Shown: positions 48,211-57,869 of the stretch, piece after piece
Layout of the letters: each line of letters starts with the position of its first letter
Position numbering within the stretch: the first letter of the stretch is position 1
From: Bacteroidales bacterium
Lineage (GTDB): Bacteria; Bacteroidota; Bacteroidia; Bacteroidales; VadinHA17
NCBI GenBank assembly: GCA_016709865.1
Contig: JADJLX010000005.1
Location: 1 to 64,000 of the forward strand
DNA length: 64,000 nt
Direction of reading: 5' to 3'
The notes under the pieces: model-generated
What the model saw: only the letters and a program-made list of their open reading frames with translations
Databases searched by the model: none
What the model was told of the DNA's origin: nothing
Translations under genes and position numbers: made by a program

Positions 48211-49394
48211 TTAATTTTCAAATATCTGGGATAGAAATTTGTCAAGAGTCGCTTCACTTTCTTTTGAGTGTCCTACGTGTCGATAAATAATCTTTCCAGT
48301 TTTATCAATGATCAGCGTAAAAGGAATTGCTGGCACTGAAAAATTGTCTGATATATCCTTATTATATATCTCCCCATTTCGAAACATAGTTGTTGCATTA
48401 TACCAGTTATCAATTTTTCTTGATTTATCGCTTCTATCCAGGTTTCTTTATTTTTATCTAACCAAGCAATAGCAATAATCTCAAGTCCCTGTGGATGATA
48501 TTGGCTATAAATTTCTCTCAAATGAGGAAAACTTTCACGACATGGCACACACCAGCTAGCCCAAAAATCAATCAATACAACATTTTTGTCACGAAATTGG
48601 GAAAAAGTAATTGTCTGATTATTTATGTCTTTTATATTTATGTCAGGAACTTTTGCACCAATTTGAACATTTTCTTTTTTTCTGATTTCGTCAAGAATAT
48701 TTTTGCCATTACTACTTTCCTTGAGTGTAATGTCTAATCCATTAAAGATTGATTTTGTAGAGTCAAGTGACACAACCTCGTTACTTCCTAACATCTCTAA
48801 TTGAGCTACAGAAAGAAACGATTTTGGATTATCAATTACGAATTTAATCTTTATGGAATCTAATTTCTTTTTGTTTTGTGTCCATTGCATATTTATTTCT
48901 TCTGCCTTCTTCTCAAACAGCATTTTTGAGGAATCTTCCAATGTTTTTTTAATGCTCTCACTGATTTTATTCTTCTGATCTCTAAGCATCGCAAACCTCT
49001 CATGAATTGGTTTTTCCATTTTGGATAATAAAACAGCATCATCTTGTGTCTTTGAACCAGTCATTATACATTCTTCAAAATTGCCTTTTGATACAGAAAT
49101 CTTCATTTTATTCGGTTCAATATATATAAAGACTCTATCAGAATCGTTTCTCCCACTCATCACAGCAGAAATTGGCTCAACAATCTTTCCGGTAAAAATA
49201 AATCTACCATTTTTAATTCTGGTGGTATCATAAATTCTGGCATTATCTGACCAATATGTTAAAACTATTGAGCCTGTATCCTGACCGCTAATTTGCCCCT
49301 GAAGGGTAAATTTTTGGAATTCTTTGTCTGAGTGAGAAGTACAGGAACTGATCAAGATGAGAATACCCAAGATAGTGGAATGAGACAATTTCAT
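48211..49394 (-). pseudogene. DUF4369-thioredoxin lipoprotein, copy 2, frameshifted
   Basis: A near-identical copy of 30698-31888 with the same signal, DUF4369 region and 'WASWCVPCRESFPH' redox motif. One T is missing from the T run at about 48413-48418 (five versus six in copy 1), which shifts the last 70 or so residues, including the 'IPFTLIID' cis-Pro loop. Flanking DNA on both sides (type D L, degenerate L end, 215-bp S, type B L) is also shared with copy 1. The deletion is homopolymeric and may be an assembly error. Confidence 0.85.
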
Positions 49395-49569
49395 AGACAT
49401 TTTAATTAAATGGTGATACAATAATGATGTAAGCTATATAAATTTTTTGATTTTTCGATGATTTAATACTGTAAGCTGATATTGTTTCGGACTCTGAATC
49501 TGTCAAGGTTTTTGCAGTCCCGTTAAGATGGCGGGAAATGTCACATTATACTGAAATTTTTAAAAAGAT

Positions 49570-50050
49570 GTTAGCACATGTATTTTTAGTCGCGCGATGG
49601 GAGAGTCCCGGTAGAATGCAGTATTGTTAATTAAATAACAGAGCTCTCTTGTGACGGAGCGAGGGCCTGCTGTCCGTCGTGCGAGGGCAGGTCCCGATAA
49701 AGTGCTGAATTTCTATTGTCATGATAAAACTTTATAAATACGGCGCGAGGGGTAAGTCACACGTTACCAAATATATGTGCTAACGGCTCGGCGGTTGCGG
49801 TAGTAAACGTTGGTGGCGCCGTCCGCCGTTAAGGGTCCTGGTACTTTAGGCAGGATTAGTCCCGGCGTACAAGCCACCATGGCGCAATTTTTGCCAGTCC
49901 CGGCGAACGATAAAGTTGTCACGGTAGCAGGATTTGTCCAGAGCCGGAAAAACGGATTTGGCCGATGATTGAATAGTTAAGTGTCATGATAAAATTGTCA
50001 AGGTGGCGCGCAAAAATTGTGACAAGTTTATTACCCCAACCGTCCGGGTT
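49570..50050. repeat. S+L boundary repeat 28 (type B)
   Basis: S is 49570-49784 (GTTAGCACATGTA / ATATATGTGCTAAC). L is 49782-50050 (269 bp) without the CCCGATAGCTATCGGG inserts of its sister at 32276. The next cassette starts GTTAGGCGCCGGAGTAG. Confidence 0.92.
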
Positions 50051-50224
50051 AGGCGCCGGAGTAGAATTAAAACTGTCACGATGAAACGAATTTGTCACGG
50101 TGTGTAAAAGTTGATTTTTATTGCTAATCAAGCCTGTTGATCTTATTGAACTGTTAGATAAAAACTTGGGCTTTGCCTATCATGTCTAACCCATTTTGCT
50201 TCGGTTCCCCATTTTGTGTATATA

Positions 50225-51010
50225 CTACCATGTTTTAATTTTTTTATTAAAAAGTATATTTGCTGAGTATACTTTTTGTCCGTTCATTTTTATAAGGTTA
50301 TTTTTATTTACCCCGATAACTTTTATCCATTCCAGAGATAAAACAATATCCCCTTCAAATACTAAGTTGTATTTACTCAAATCAACCTCAACCCAACCAG
50401 ACTCTTTAGTGAGAGTAATTAAGATATTTGCCTTAAGCAGTTCACTCCCTGGGAGGCTATCTATAATGTTACGTATGTGTAATCGGAATAGAGAGGAGTC
50501 GAATGATTGTTTAAAGAGATGCATGTTCAAACTCTTTAATCTTACCACTTTATCTCCTAATTCAAGCAAAGTGCCAATCTCATAGCCCTTACTAAAGTCA
50601 GTTCCTCCCCATCCACATAATCCACCTTTGAATGTATAATTCGTTGAACCAACTTTCTTTAACTTTCCTAAAGGGTTGACTATAACCTCCGGCAATTTGT
50701 AAATCTCATTTTCGAGCTGTACAGTATTGTCCTTATTTGAGAGTTCCTCAATTGTAAAAGTTTTGGATTGAAATCCGATCATTGAAAACCTGACGAGTGA
50801 ATTAATCGGAAGCCCATGGACTTCTAACTTGAAATTACCTTCTTCATTTGTAATTGTACCGTAAGAGGTCTCAATAACTCCAATACTTGCATAAATCAAC
50901 GGTTCATTTTTTGAAGCACTTAGGACTTTTCCGGTAATTGCCTGTCCATAAAATTGAAGATTAAGAAATAGGAGACCAACGATGGTAATGGTTTTTATAT
51001 TATTTATCAT
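50225..51010 (-). CDS. Carboxypeptidase-regulatory-like surface protein
   Basis: 261 residues from ATG 51010 (MINNIKTITIVGLLFLNLQFYGQ). After the signal peptide comes a carboxypeptidase-D-regulatory-like beta-sandwich (about 25-110): 'AITGKVLSASKNEPLIYASIGVIETSYGTITNEEGNFKLEV', 'FSMIGFQSKTFTIEEL', ending 'YKLPEVIVNPLGK'. Residues about 120-261 form a second beta domain ('LLELGDKVVRLKSLNMHLFKQSFDSSLFRLHIRNI', 'GWVEVDLSKYNLVFEGDIVLSLEW'). No plug or barrel follows. It is probably a secreted or surface protein of unknown ligand. Confidence 0.85.
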   Translation of the reverse strand: MINNIKTITIVGLLFLNLQFYGQAITGKVLSASKNEPLIYASIGVIETSYGTITNEEGNFKLEVHGLPINSLVRFSMIGFQSKTFTIEELSNKDNTVQLENEIYKLPEVIVNPLGKLKKVGSTNYTFKGGLCGWGGTDFSKGYEIGTLLELGDKVVRLKSLNMHLFKQSFDSSLFRLHIRNIIDSLPGSELLKANILITLTKESGWVEVDLSKYNLVFEGDIVLSLEWIKVIGVNKNNLIKMNGQKVYSANILFNKKIKTW

Positions 51011-51197
51011 GTATTTGAAGAATTTTGAATCAAGATACAATTTTTTGTTTTCAATGTCAGGCACCTGAGGAGATTAAAACTGTCACGATGAAATAAATTT
51101 GTCAAGGGTGAATCACACGAATCGATATAAAGTAGTGAAAACTAAAAAATTGTCAAGGTTACGAATTTGTCAAATGGAAACGGAACAAGGATTTTCT

Positions 51198-51707
51198 GTT
51201 AGGCGCCGGAGTTTTTAAATCCCGGCAGATGAGCAGGATTTGTCACGGTACCGATAAACTGTCCCAAGGTCAAAGTCCCGATAAGTGGGTGAGAGTTGTC
51301 CGTCAAGGTAAAATTGGATAAGAAGTGAAGAAACTATATAGAACATACGAAATATTATTATCAAGGTAAATTCTCAAACGAAGACTGCATGGGGCGGAAC
51401 GCAAACTCTGACGCCTAACGGCTCGGTGGTTAGGATTAGTTGCCGTCTGTGTCGGGGCTGGCGAGTTTTTTGCAGGTCCCGATAGATGGAACGGAGTTGT
51501 CACGTCAAGGTAGATTTAAATAGTGTAGCTGCAAAAAACTTGACAGCTTGTGCGTCAGCCGGCAGGCCCATAGACCTTGTCACGGTAGCAGGAGTGGTCA
51601 AGGTATGGAAAGTATAATAAGTGGCTTTAAACATGCTATTAATGACTTTGGGGCTGATTACGGAGTTGTCCGGCCTGCCGAAGGCAATTAAGCCTACCAT
51701 CCGTGTT
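51198..51707. repeat. S+L boundary repeat 29 (type C)
   Basis: S is 51198-51419 (GTTAGGCGCCGGAGTTT / CAAACTCTGACGCCTAAC). L is 51417-51707 (291 bp). A decayed cassette start (CAGGCACCTGAGGAG then ATTAAAACTGTCACGATG) lies just before, at about 51058-51090. Confidence 0.92.
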
Positions 51708-51845
51708 AGGCGCCGGAGTAGAATTAAAACTGTCAAGATGTAAGAAATTGGTCTTGTTATGTAAACTTTGTTTGAATTAATGTAAATAAAAATTGTCTAT
51801 ATGTAAATTAAGTATTACATTTGTATAAACTAAATTCTTAAAACA

Positions 51846-52289
51846 ATGAAACCAAAAAGTTATTTACTACCTCACAATTTTCAGAAAATAGGATGGGGAA
51901 TATTCATTATTTCATTAATTCTTATGCTTGCTTTTTACGCGTTTGCCACTCTTAAGTTATTCAATAAGGATAATAACTACCTCCCAGGAATTAGCTTATA
52001 TATTCTTATTATGTTCTCTATGTATTTTATAGCGTTTTCAAAAGATAGAATTGAAGACGAACTAATTCAAAGTGTCAGATACTCATCTATTGTGTTTACA
52101 GTTTTAACAGGATTTATATCTCATACTATAATTCTAATAATAGTCGCATTTAAGACGGCGATTAGTTTTCTTCCATATACTTCAACTATTTTTGCGATTA
52201 TAAATCCAGTTACCTTGTTTATCCTTTATGTTCTCATTTTCAGAGCAAGATTATTTATGTTTAAGAGAGGGTTGAAAAATGCAGAATAA
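51846..52289 (+). CDS. Four-helix membrane protein, partner of an HTH regulator
   Basis: 147 residues with four hydrophobic helices ('GIFIISLILMLAFYAFATL', 'GISLYILIMFSMYFIAF', 'SIVFTVLTGFISHTIILIIVAF', 'TSTIFAIINPVTLFILYVLIF') and the cytosolic stretch 'SKDRIEDELIQSVRYSSIV' between helices 2 and 3. That layout is typical of DUF2178-like proteins encoded next to short XRE regulators. Its 3' end overlaps the regulator gene by 11 nt. It is on the plus strand, unlike nearly all other cargo. Confidence 0.82.
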   Translation: MKPKSYLLPHNFQKIGWGIFIISLILMLAFYAFATLKLFNKDNNYLPGISLYILIMFSMYFIAFSKDRIEDELIQSVRYSSIVFTVLTGFISHTIILIIVAFKTAISFLPYTSTIFAIINPVTLFILYVLIFRARLFMFKRGLKNAE

Positions 52290-52479
52290 TATAAGAGTAG
52301 AAAGGGCTATTGTGAAAATCTCACAACAGCTGTTAGCAGATGCAATTGGGGTAAGTAGGCAGACTATTAATGCCATTGAATCTCAGAAGTATGTACCTTC
52401 AACTGTCTTGTCTTTGAAAATTGCAAGATTCTTCAAGAAACCAGTTGAAGAAATATTTAAACTTGAAGAATCCGATTAA
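52279..52479 (+). CDS. Short XRE-family regulator (YozG-like)
   Basis: 66 residues, a single helix-turn-helix: 'ISQQLLADAIGVSRQTINAIESQKYVPSTVLSLKIARFFKKPVEEIFKL'. The usual third-residue pattern of this family (N-terminal 'NxIRxxR...') is recognisable at its start (NNIRVERAIVKIS). It is translationally coupled to the four-helix membrane protein. In known pairs the membrane protein modulates or is controlled by the regulator. Confidence 0.88.
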   Translation: MQNNIRVERAIVKISQQLLADAIGVSRQTINAIESQKYVPSTVLSLKIARFFKKPVEEIFKLEESD

Positions 52480-52570
52480 AACCCTCTTGTAAAGCATTTT
52501 GTGGAAAGGTTTTTAAGAATAATTGTCAAGGTTACGAATTTGTCAAATGAAAACGGAACACGGTTTTTCT

Positions 52571-53057
52571 GTTAGGCGCCGGAGTTTCTAAATCCCGGCA
52601 GATGAGCAGGATTTTTCACGATATGGTAAACTGTCCCAATGTCCTAGTCCCGATAAGTGAGTGAAAGTTGTCCGTCAAGATAAAAATGGATAAGAAATGC
52701 AGGAATTATATAGAACACACGAAATATTATTGTCAAGATAAAATTCTCAAACGAAGACGGCATGGGGTGGAACGCAACTCTGACGCCTAACGGCCGGCTG
52801 GTGTAGGTAGTAAGCGTTGGTGGCGCCGTCCGCCGATACGAGTCCCGGTACTTTAGGCAGGATTTGTCCCGGCGGGCAAGCCACCATGGCGCAATTTTTG
52901 CAAGTCCCGGCGAACGATAAAGTTGTCTCGGTTGCAGGATTTGTCCAGAGCCGGAAGTCAAAATTTGGCAGATGAGTGAAAAATTAAATGTCAAGATAAA
53001 ATTGTCAAGGTGGCGAGCAAAAATTGTGACAAGCTTATTACCCACACCAGCCTTGTT
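52571..53057. repeat. S+L boundary repeat 30 (type B)
   Basis: S is 52571-52791 (GTTAGGCGCCGGAGTTT / GCAACTCTGACGCCTAAC). L is 52789-53057 (269 bp), arms CCGGCTGGTGTAGG / CCCACACCAGCC. The next cassette starts GTTAGCTGCTGGGC. Confidence 0.92.
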
Positions 53058-53540
53058 AGCTGCTGGGCTATTTTAATTCTGTCACGGTTGTAGAAATTGT
53101 CATGGTAAATCAGCATTTTTAAGTCCCGGCAAATGGCACAAATTTGTCATGATGTACTAATGTCTACCTGGTGAAAAGTCCTTTAGTTATCTTGTTATAA
53201 TACTCATTTTGTTTTTAATAGAACACTGAGTATTTGGATTTATGAGGGCTGGTATATGTAATAAGCGTATTAGGATTGTTTTAAAAATTGTCATGGTTTG
53301 GAAAGCTTATTACATGTACCAGTGAGTTAGCTGCTGGGCAAATTTTGTTTAAATCCTGATGGGACAACATTTTCTACTTTAGCCGCCTGTCTCGCCGAGT
53401 GGCAGGGAAGGGCTGGAAGGCTCTTTACGCAAAGGAATATTTAATTAAATGAAGCTGATTATTATGTTTGCGTAATGTGCCTGACAGCGAAGGGACGGTT
53501 ATTGTAATGTATCGAGTTATGAAGATTGCAAAATTTATTT
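53058..53540. repeat. Long inverted repeat and associated element at start of second large cassette
   Basis: No gene. An 18-bp inverted repeat pairs 53249-53266 (CTGGTATATGTAATAAGC) with 53305-53322 (GCTTATTACATGTACCAG). GTTAGCTGCTGGGCAAAT (53326) follows, then AGCCGCCTGTCTCGCCGAG and TTTACGCAAA ... TTTGCGTAATGTGCCTGAC. It has the same order and spacing as 19991-20250. Confidence 0.78.
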
Positions 53541-54521
53541 TTATTTTAGTTTAAAATCATATGGAAGGAGATCTCCGATTCGTTGTTGTGCCATTTGACC
53601 TGATAACATTATTCCCGAGCCATCGAAATAGCCATTAGAGTCAAAAAAGATATAGTCTTTTAATGGTTGTATGCAGCTTGAAGGAGATTTAGAGAGGTAA
53701 TAGATATAAAGATCACTTTTGCTTGAAAGATATTTCTTAAAACCAGCTCTTACACTCACTATATCTTCATAATTAATAATTTCTTCCACTGAATTTTTAA
53801 TATCGAAGCCATTAGAATGTAAAGAATTTGTCCATAATGAAGAGAAAAAATGACTCCTGGATCCAAGGTATGTTTTCTTCCTTCTTTTTTCAAAGAAGTT
53901 TTTGCTGGTTAACAATGTAGACATGTCTTCGCTGAAGAATGCATTACCTTCATATAGAAATGATTTGCATTTCCAGCAGTATTCAAAGTTATCCAGATAG
54001 TAGGTGATTTTATAACCGAGAGCATTATTGACAATCAGAATCGGATTTAAGGCATAAGCTTTTAAAGTATCACCGGAGTTTTTAAATGTAATATCGCCTT
54101 CGTTCGTAATAACACAGTTCTTCCCATTATAACCTGATCCAAGAAACTGGTTTCTGAATAGCATTAGATTTGCTTTTCTATCTTTCGATGTCGATTTAGC
54201 TGCTACTACGACTTCATTAAGTTCAAACGTCTTGGGTGATAAAAAAATCTCTATCGGTTTTTCTACTGAAAAATCAGTAAGTGTAAGAGTAAAATAACCT
54301 AATGCACTTACTGTAATTGGAAGCGAACTATATTTTGAGATATCCAGTTCAAAATATCCATTCTGGTCTGAATGGGTTCCTGCAGATGTTCCATTTATAT
54401 AGATTGATGCAAAACTTATAATTTGATTATCAGACTTGTCGAGTAAAGTCCCTTTAATAATTTGAGATTGGCCCGCCTGAAAAAAAATGACTAATAAAAG
54501 GAATAAAATTATTTTTTTCAT
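53541..54521 (-). CDS. Carboxypeptidase-regulatory-like surface protein
   Basis: 326 residues. Signal peptide about 1-19. A carboxypeptidase-regulatory-like domain spans about 20-112: 'IIKGTLLDKSDNQIISFASIYINGTSAGTHSDQNGYFELDI', ending 'TFELNEVVVAAKS'. The rest (about 115-326) is a globular domain ('NQFLGSGYNGKNCVITNEGDITF', 'ALGYKITYYLDNFEY', 'RRKKTYLGSRSHFFSSLW') of the type found in Bacteroidota proteins with this N-domain but no barrel. It lies 24 bp after the MG2/plug gene and is probably co-transcribed. Confidence 0.87.
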   Translation of the reverse strand: MKKIILFLLLVIFFQAGQSQIIKGTLLDKSDNQIISFASIYINGTSAGTHSDQNGYFELDISKYSSLPITVSALGYFTLTLTDFSVEKPIEIFLSPKTFELNEVVVAAKSTSKDRKANLMLFRNQFLGSGYNGKNCVITNEGDITFKNSGDTLKAYALNPILIVNNALGYKITYYLDNFEYCWKCKSFLYEGNAFFSEDMSTLLTSKNFFEKRRKKTYLGSRSHFFSSLWTNSLHSNGFDIKNSVEEIINYEDIVSVRAGFKKYLSSKSDLYIYYLSKSPSSCIQPLKDYIFFDSNGYFDGSGIMLSGQMAQQRIGDLLPYDFKLK

Positions 54522-54545
54522 TGCGACAGATTCTGTCTGTTTGGT

Positions 54546-57008
54546 TTATCTGACTTCGTATTCAGCTTTTCCCGTTACAGGAATGCCACTATCTGTAATA
54601 CCCTCTGCAATAATTCTGATTAATGATGAATTATCTCCGTTGTAATAATTCAGAATTACTTCACTTGTACCCTCCAGTTTTATATTAGGTTTCCAGTAAA
54701 TAGTTGACCTCAGATCAGGATTAATGTCAGAGTTTGAATCCTGTAAATGTTGTGGCGAATAGAAAATCCGTGGTTCATTATACCCTGAAAACCTTATATT
54801 TGTTGAGTATTCCACTGGTGCTTTAATTTCTGAATCTTCACCTGTTCTGGTAATTAAATTTATAACTCCGGATGATGCCCTCATACCAAAAACAGAGGTT
54901 GCTCCAACGGATTTTAATACATCAATCCTTTCAATGTAATTGACCGGGATATAGTTTATTTCTTCATATGGTACCGGGTTACCATCAACAAGTATGAGAG
55001 GTAGAATACCAGATGTACCATCCGGATTAATTGTATCTTTTTGAAAACTAAATGCTCCCCTGATTCTGATTATGCCTCCTTTTAAAACTTCTACTCCTGG
55101 AAATCTACCGCTAATAAGCTCCGGCAGGCTGTTATAACTTTTCATTTGTTCGGTAATGATTAGTTCACCTTCGGGGGTACCATATTTTGAACGGCTCTTC
55201 TCTACTTTTTCAGTTTGTGGGTCTTTATGACGTTCAGAAATAATATTTACCTCTCCAATCCTTATCGTATCTGAAAGTTTGTATTTTTTCAATATTTCCT
55301 CATTAATTGTATAGTAGGATTTTAATTTAGAATTCTTGTTTTCAGTTAAAATAAAAACAGGAGTCAGACTATCTGATACTTTTGCCGGATTATATTTTAG
55401 CGAATCCAAAATCAACAAACCCTTCATTCGGTCTTTTTGATCAATCCCACTTACAATTAATCTTGCTTCGCCGGTTATGTCAACGCCTGATAAATTGAAT
55501 CTGCCAGTTGAGTCGACTGGTATAGTTGTAAAAAATGAATTTGTATTACCGAAAATTCCCACACTTACTCTTGAACCCTCAATTGGTTTGTTTTTATAGA
55601 AATTTCTCAATCTCCCGGATATCATAAATCCATTCTCGGTAGGATAATTAACGGTATCATACTTCCAGGAAAAGTCACGCCAGCCCTGAGTAAGTAGCAA
55701 AAGATCCAAATTTTTTAATCTGTCTGCATTTGTCGGATCGAAGTAATTTGATGGATCTTCAACATTTCCTCGTATATCTGATTCCAGCAGAAACCATGAG
55801 GAAATATTCCTTGGGTACTGAGAAGTATTATTTGTGAAGGTTTCATCAATAGCAGCCAGAGAGACATTCCCCGTTCTTTCAACCGTTGAATCACCTGATA
55901 AAGATATTTTCAGATTAACTTTTTCTCTCTTTTTATAAAAGTTTTTGTCAGTTTCAATTAGCATTTTTAAAGGGGCCTCTTTTTCTATATAAATAAGTCT
56001 TTCTGAAAGAGGAAGATCTTCCCGGGTAGTAAGGGTCAACATTAAAATTCCTTCGGGAAGATAACCAGCCGGAACCACAAAATTGGTTATAGGAGATTTA
56101 ATTCTAAAGGGAATTGTATTAATAACTTCCTTTCGTATTGAAATACTAAGTAATATGTCATGTTCTGAAATGAGTGCCAGAGTCTCAGAGTTTGTCTTAG
56201 TTGTAATCAATATTTCGTTATCTTGATTTATAGCGGCGCTAAAAGTTACACCTTTTGGAAAGCTTGTTGGTAATTCAGTCCTGATATCAATACTATCACC
56301 TCCCCTGATTATAGAATAGTATTTCAAACCTGAAGATGGCCTAAGGAAAAATTTGCCCATTCCAAGGTGAGTGGATTTAAATGTAGTGATCAAGTCCCCA
56401 TTTGACGAATAAATTTTACCTGATACATCGCAACTCACGCCAAGATTATTAACAGCCTTAAAAGCTACTATTGATGACACATTGTTCACAAGGGAACCTC
56501 CCTCTGGAAAAAAGTTTATTATGATCTTATTTTCTACATATTTTACTTTATCTGAGATTTCATCTTGACCATTATCATTCGCGTTAACAATGGTGATTTC
56601 TTTGCAGAAGAATAACTGATCACTGAAATTCCTCATATAATTAGTGTAAGCCCGTAGCCTGTATCTTCCGGACATGATGTCTGCAGGAATCTTGAAGTCA
56701 CCATTACCTAAACCTCCTTCGAGACGAATTATCCTGCTAGAGATAATTTTTGAGGATGGAGAAATAAGTTCGACATGCAGGTTGTTGCTGTGATCTGTGA
56801 GTAAGTGGTCCAGAGCATCAATTAGATAAGCTTTGAACCATATATCATCACCAGCAAGGTAATTCTCACGATCTATATGAAGATAGACTTTCTCAATTAG
56901 AATTACTGAGTCCTCATCAGAAGGATATTGAATGAATTTACCTCTCCCGAATGATAATTGATTGAATATTAGAATTAATACTCCAACAAGAATTTTGAAT
57001 TTATTCAT
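54546..57008 (-). CDS. Large MG2/TonB-plug surface protein
   Basis: 820 residues. Signal peptide about 1-21. Alpha-2-macroglobulin-like MG2-type domains: 'EKVYLHIDRENYLAGDDIWFKAYLID', 'GRYRLRAYTNYMRNF', 'FFPEGGSLVNNVSSIVAFKA', and a later DUF-type strand set ('NFYKKREKVNLKISLSG', 'LDLLLLTQGWRDFSW'). A carboxypeptidase-like segment follows ('GRLRNFYKNKPIEGSRVSV'). Near the C-terminus is a TonB plug-like domain ('SLPELISGRFPGVEVLKGGIIRIRG', 'IERIDVLKSVGATSVFGMRASSGVINLITR') without a barrel. Such proteins are thought to be large envelope scaffolds or receptors' partners; the ligand is unknown. First gene of cassette 53055-57291. Confidence 0.9.
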   Translation of the reverse strand: MNKFKILVGVLILIFNQLSFGRGKFIQYPSDEDSVILIEKVYLHIDRENYLAGDDIWFKAYLIDALDHLLTDHSNNLHVELISPSSKIISSRIIRLEGGLGNGDFKIPADIMSGRYRLRAYTNYMRNFSDQLFFCKEITIVNANDNGQDEISDKVKYVENKIIINFFPEGGSLVNNVSSIVAFKAVNNLGVSCDVSGKIYSSNGDLITTFKSTHLGMGKFFLRPSSGLKYYSIIRGGDSIDIRTELPTSFPKGVTFSAAINQDNEILITTKTNSETLALISEHDILLSISIRKEVINTIPFRIKSPITNFVVPAGYLPEGILMLTLTTREDLPLSERLIYIEKEAPLKMLIETDKNFYKKREKVNLKISLSGDSTVERTGNVSLAAIDETFTNNTSQYPRNISSWFLLESDIRGNVEDPSNYFDPTNADRLKNLDLLLLTQGWRDFSWKYDTVNYPTENGFMISGRLRNFYKNKPIEGSRVSVGIFGNTNSFFTTIPVDSTGRFNLSGVDITGEARLIVSGIDQKDRMKGLLILDSLKYNPAKVSDSLTPVFILTENKNSKLKSYYTINEEILKKYKLSDTIRIGEVNIISERHKDPQTEKVEKSRSKYGTPEGELIITEQMKSYNSLPELISGRFPGVEVLKGGIIRIRGAFSFQKDTINPDGTSGILPLILVDGNPVPYEEINYIPVNYIERIDVLKSVGATSVFGMRASSGVINLITRTGEDSEIKAPVEYSTNIRFSGYNEPRIFYSPQHLQDSNSDINPDLRSTIYWKPNIKLEGTSEVILNYYNGDNSSLIRIIAEGITDSGIPVTGKAEYEVR

Positions 57009-57061
57009 GTCTGAAGTTTATATTATCCTTAAAATTAATAAATATCATATAATAAAGAAAA

Positions 57062-57288
57062 TATAAAATAGACTGGGCAATGATAAACTGTCTTAATTGG
57101 GTAAAGTCCCGATAGACAGGCAGGGTTTGTCATGGTATAATTAAGTTGGCCTGATGGCGGAGTCCGGGCGGGCAAAAAAGCATGTGTTTTGCAGCGAAGG
57201 GATGGTTGCAGGGACGGGCTGCAAAACTCTTGCGCGCGCGTCGGAAATCCCGGTGCAGTGAGGATTTGGGGCACTTTGCCTTGCAGCT
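57062..57288. repeat. Terminal element of the second large cassette
   Basis: GTCCCGATA motifs, then a hairpin GTTTTGCAGC (57186-57195) / GCTGCAAAAC (57218-57227), CGCGCGCGTCGG and finally GCCTTGCAGCTAAC. It is the counterpart of 27.09-27.46 kb; the hairpin arms carry a compensated change (GAAGC/GCTTC there, GCAGC/GCTGC here). Confidence 0.8.
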
Positions 57289-57633
57289 AACGGCCCGGTG
57301 GTATGGGGAGTTGCCGTCTGTGTCGGGGTTGGCATGTGTTTTTGCACAATCCCGGTAGATGGGCAGGATTTGGCTGTCACGATAAAGTTGTCCAGATGAC
57401 TGAGTCCTGATAAATGAGCAGGGTTTGTCACGGTATGATAAAATTGTCACGATGGCGATGCAAAAACCATGACAACGGCGCGAAGGCCAGCAGCCCTATT
57501 GACATTGTCACGGCAGCAGGATTAGTCACGGTACCGAAATTTTGATAATTGGGTGAAAACCATGAATATAGACTTTGGGGTGATTACGGATTGGTCCGGG
57601 CTGCTGAAGGCAATTACCTATACCATCCGTGTT
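57289..57633. repeat. L boundary repeat 31 (type A)
   Basis: 345 bp, arms CCGGTGGTATGGGGAGTTGCC / GGCAATTACCTATACCATCC. Preceded by GCCTTGCAGCTAAC, which complements the cassette start at 53055. The next cassette starts GTTAGCATTTGTGC. Confidence 0.92.
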
Positions 57634-57869
57634 AGCATTTGTGCTTATTTTAAAACTGTCCCGATGCGAATAATTTGTCAAGATATCTGAAATTTGTCAA
57701 GGTTTTCAGTCCTGGCTAACAGGCAGGATTTGTCATGGTGCTGATATTGTGTAAACAGCTGGTGTTGTGCGGTTAAAAGTTATAACCAATTATCGCAGCT
57801 GTTGAATTCTCAACATAAACATAAAGGAGTAATCTGAACATATTTCTACCTGTTTTAAATTGTAATTTT

